Source of the DNA: Candidatus Brocadia sp.
GTDB lineage: Bacteria > Planctomycetota > Brocadiia > Brocadiales > Brocadiaceae
Assembly: GCA_013360945.1 (NCBI GenBank)
Contig: JABWAQ010000001.1
Span: 1-64,000 of the forward strand
Direction of reading: 5' to 3'
DNA length: 64,000 nucleotides
Numbering within the stretch: position 1 is the stretch's first letter; every line of letters starts with the position of its first letter. Of this stretch, positions 63,363-64,000 are shown in pieces. Below the pieces are notes generated by a model. It had not been told where the DNA came from, searched no databases, and saw nothing but the letters and a program-made list of their open reading frames with translations. The position numbers were made by a program, and so were the translations under genes.

Positions 63363-64000
63363 ATGTCACCGAAGGCAATAATTCTTGTTGTGGACGATGA
63401 GGAAACGATTCGGTTTTCAATAAAAGAGTTTTTGGTGGGACAAAGTTATGAGGTTATTGTTGCGGAAACTTGTGAGCAAGCATTAGAGAAGATAAATGAA
63501 TTCATGCCGGATTTGGTACTATTGGACTTAAAGCTGCCCAACATGGGCGGTATAGAGCTCCTTGAAAAAGTAAAAGCTAAAGAACCTAATGCCTTAATGA
63601 TTGTTATGACGGGGTATGGCAGTGTTGACTCAGCAGTAGAGGCAATGAAGATTGGTGCTTATGACTATTTGGAGAAACCTTTTAAGACCGAATACTTAAA
63701 GTTAGTGATTGAAAAGGCCCTGAGTACACAAGCCCTCAGGAGGGAAGTGCTTGAATTAAGGGCGCAGCAATGGACTTTTGCTGATGAGCCGGGTGGTGTA
63801 ATTATTGGGAATAGTCAGCAGATGAAAGAGGTGTATAGCCTTATCAGACAGGTAGCAAAGAGTCCATCAACAACAGTATTGATACAAGGAGAAAGTGGGA
63901 CAGGAAAGGAGCTGGTTGCTCGGGCTATTCATCATTTAAGCTCACGGAAGAACTGTCGTTTCGTAGATATTAATTGTGCTGCATTGACAGAGAGCCTTCT
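63363..64000 (+). CDS. NtrC-family sigma54-dependent response regulator (partial)
   Basis: ATG 63363 after AAGGAGG. Truncated by the window end after about 212 codons. Receiver domain ([10 protein letters not shown]; acceptor in [12 protein letters not shown]; Lys in YLEKPFK), then the start of an AAA+ sigma54-activating domain with [20 protein letters not shown] and Walker [13 protein letters not shown]-binding Fis domain should follow beyond the window. It may be served by the hybrid kinase at 56942-59815. Confidence 0.95.
   Translation, partial: MSPKAIILVVDDEETIRFSIKEFLVGQSYEVIVAETCEQALEKINEFMPDLVLLDLKLPNMGGIELLEKVKAKEPNALMIVMTGYGSVDSAVEAMKIGAYDYLEKPFKTEYLKLVIEKALSTQALRREVLELRAQQWTFADEPGGVIIGNSQQMKEVYSLIRQVAKSPSTTVLIQGESGTGKELVARAIHHLSSRKNCRFVDINCAALTESL

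Overview
The window looks like a chromosomal segment from an anaerobic ammonium-oxidising planctomycete (Brocadiales), most probably Candidatus Kuenenia. The best single clue is a fusion of an ammonium transporter to a histidine kinase (10662-12698). It has the same architecture as the Ks-Amt5 sensor known from Kuenenia stuttgartiensis. Also consistent are a periplasmic triheme cytochrome c, an SbtA/SbtB bicarbonate uptake pair, a 6-phospho-3-hexuloisomerase, many lipoproteins with TPRs, and moderate base composition with many TTG/GTG starts. The species assignment is an inference. No rRNA or tRNA genes and no CRISPR array were seen.

Layout. 1-4900: purM, a radical SAM/GT2 glycan pair, then an accessory patch with a decayed nucleotidyltransferase module, a MITE-like element with a 4-bp target duplication and a PemK-type toxin-antitoxin pair. 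5100-9730: triheme cytochrome, a lipoprotein, and a macro-domain / GAF-PAS histidine kinase / receiver operon. 10000-14140: nitroreductase, then the ammonium sensor kinase co-directional with a membrane PilZ-like protein. 14400-20740: secreted and lipoproteins, U32 peptidase-family enzyme, ruvX, a HAD phosphatase-SEC59/VTE5-type fusion, YggT and hxlB. 20950-23550: a degraded stretch with a DUF1566 pseudogene next to a group II intron fragment and an M16 peptidase remnant. 24100-28200: sbtAB, purN, hemL and a PhoU-like protein.

28400-37460 is a complete F-type ATP synthase cluster: atpZ-like, a receiver-GGDEF diguanylate cyclase, atpI-like, atpB, two different atpE genes, atpF, H, A, G, D, C and a terminator. 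Two features set it apart: an apparently active diguanylate cyclase gene sits among the assembly genes, and two non-identical c subunits are separated by a perfect palindrome. 37500-48700 carries rfbB, tsaB (with an in-frame repeat insertion), a heavily decayed gene, a LamG-like secreted protein, a chaperone/protease group (groL, hsp20, lon) and argC (with a palindrome insertion). Two matching TGTCA/TGACA palindromes, about four helical turns apart, lie upstream of groL.

48800-50000 holds remnants of at least two transposons. 50300-54200 has a haem-binding HbpS/GlcG-like protein, an AbrB-RelE pair, a K+(Na+)/H+ antiporter and a HigBA pair whose near-perfect sigma70 promoter places the transcript start at the ATG. 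54250-60870: MsbA-type ABC exporter, an archaeal/eukaryotic-style XPF nuclease, a 957-residue hybrid kinase and a CNNM-CBS protein. 61090-64000: a FlgM-like anti-sigma factor with a sigma28 promoter match, a small cysteine protein, a CsgG-like/TPR protein and the start of an NtrC-family regulator cut by the window edge.

Overall this is ordinary core metabolism combined with dense signalling (histidine kinases, receivers, c-di-GMP proteins, ammonium sensing), several toxin-antitoxin loci, and short palindromic repeats that have sometimes entered coding sequence.
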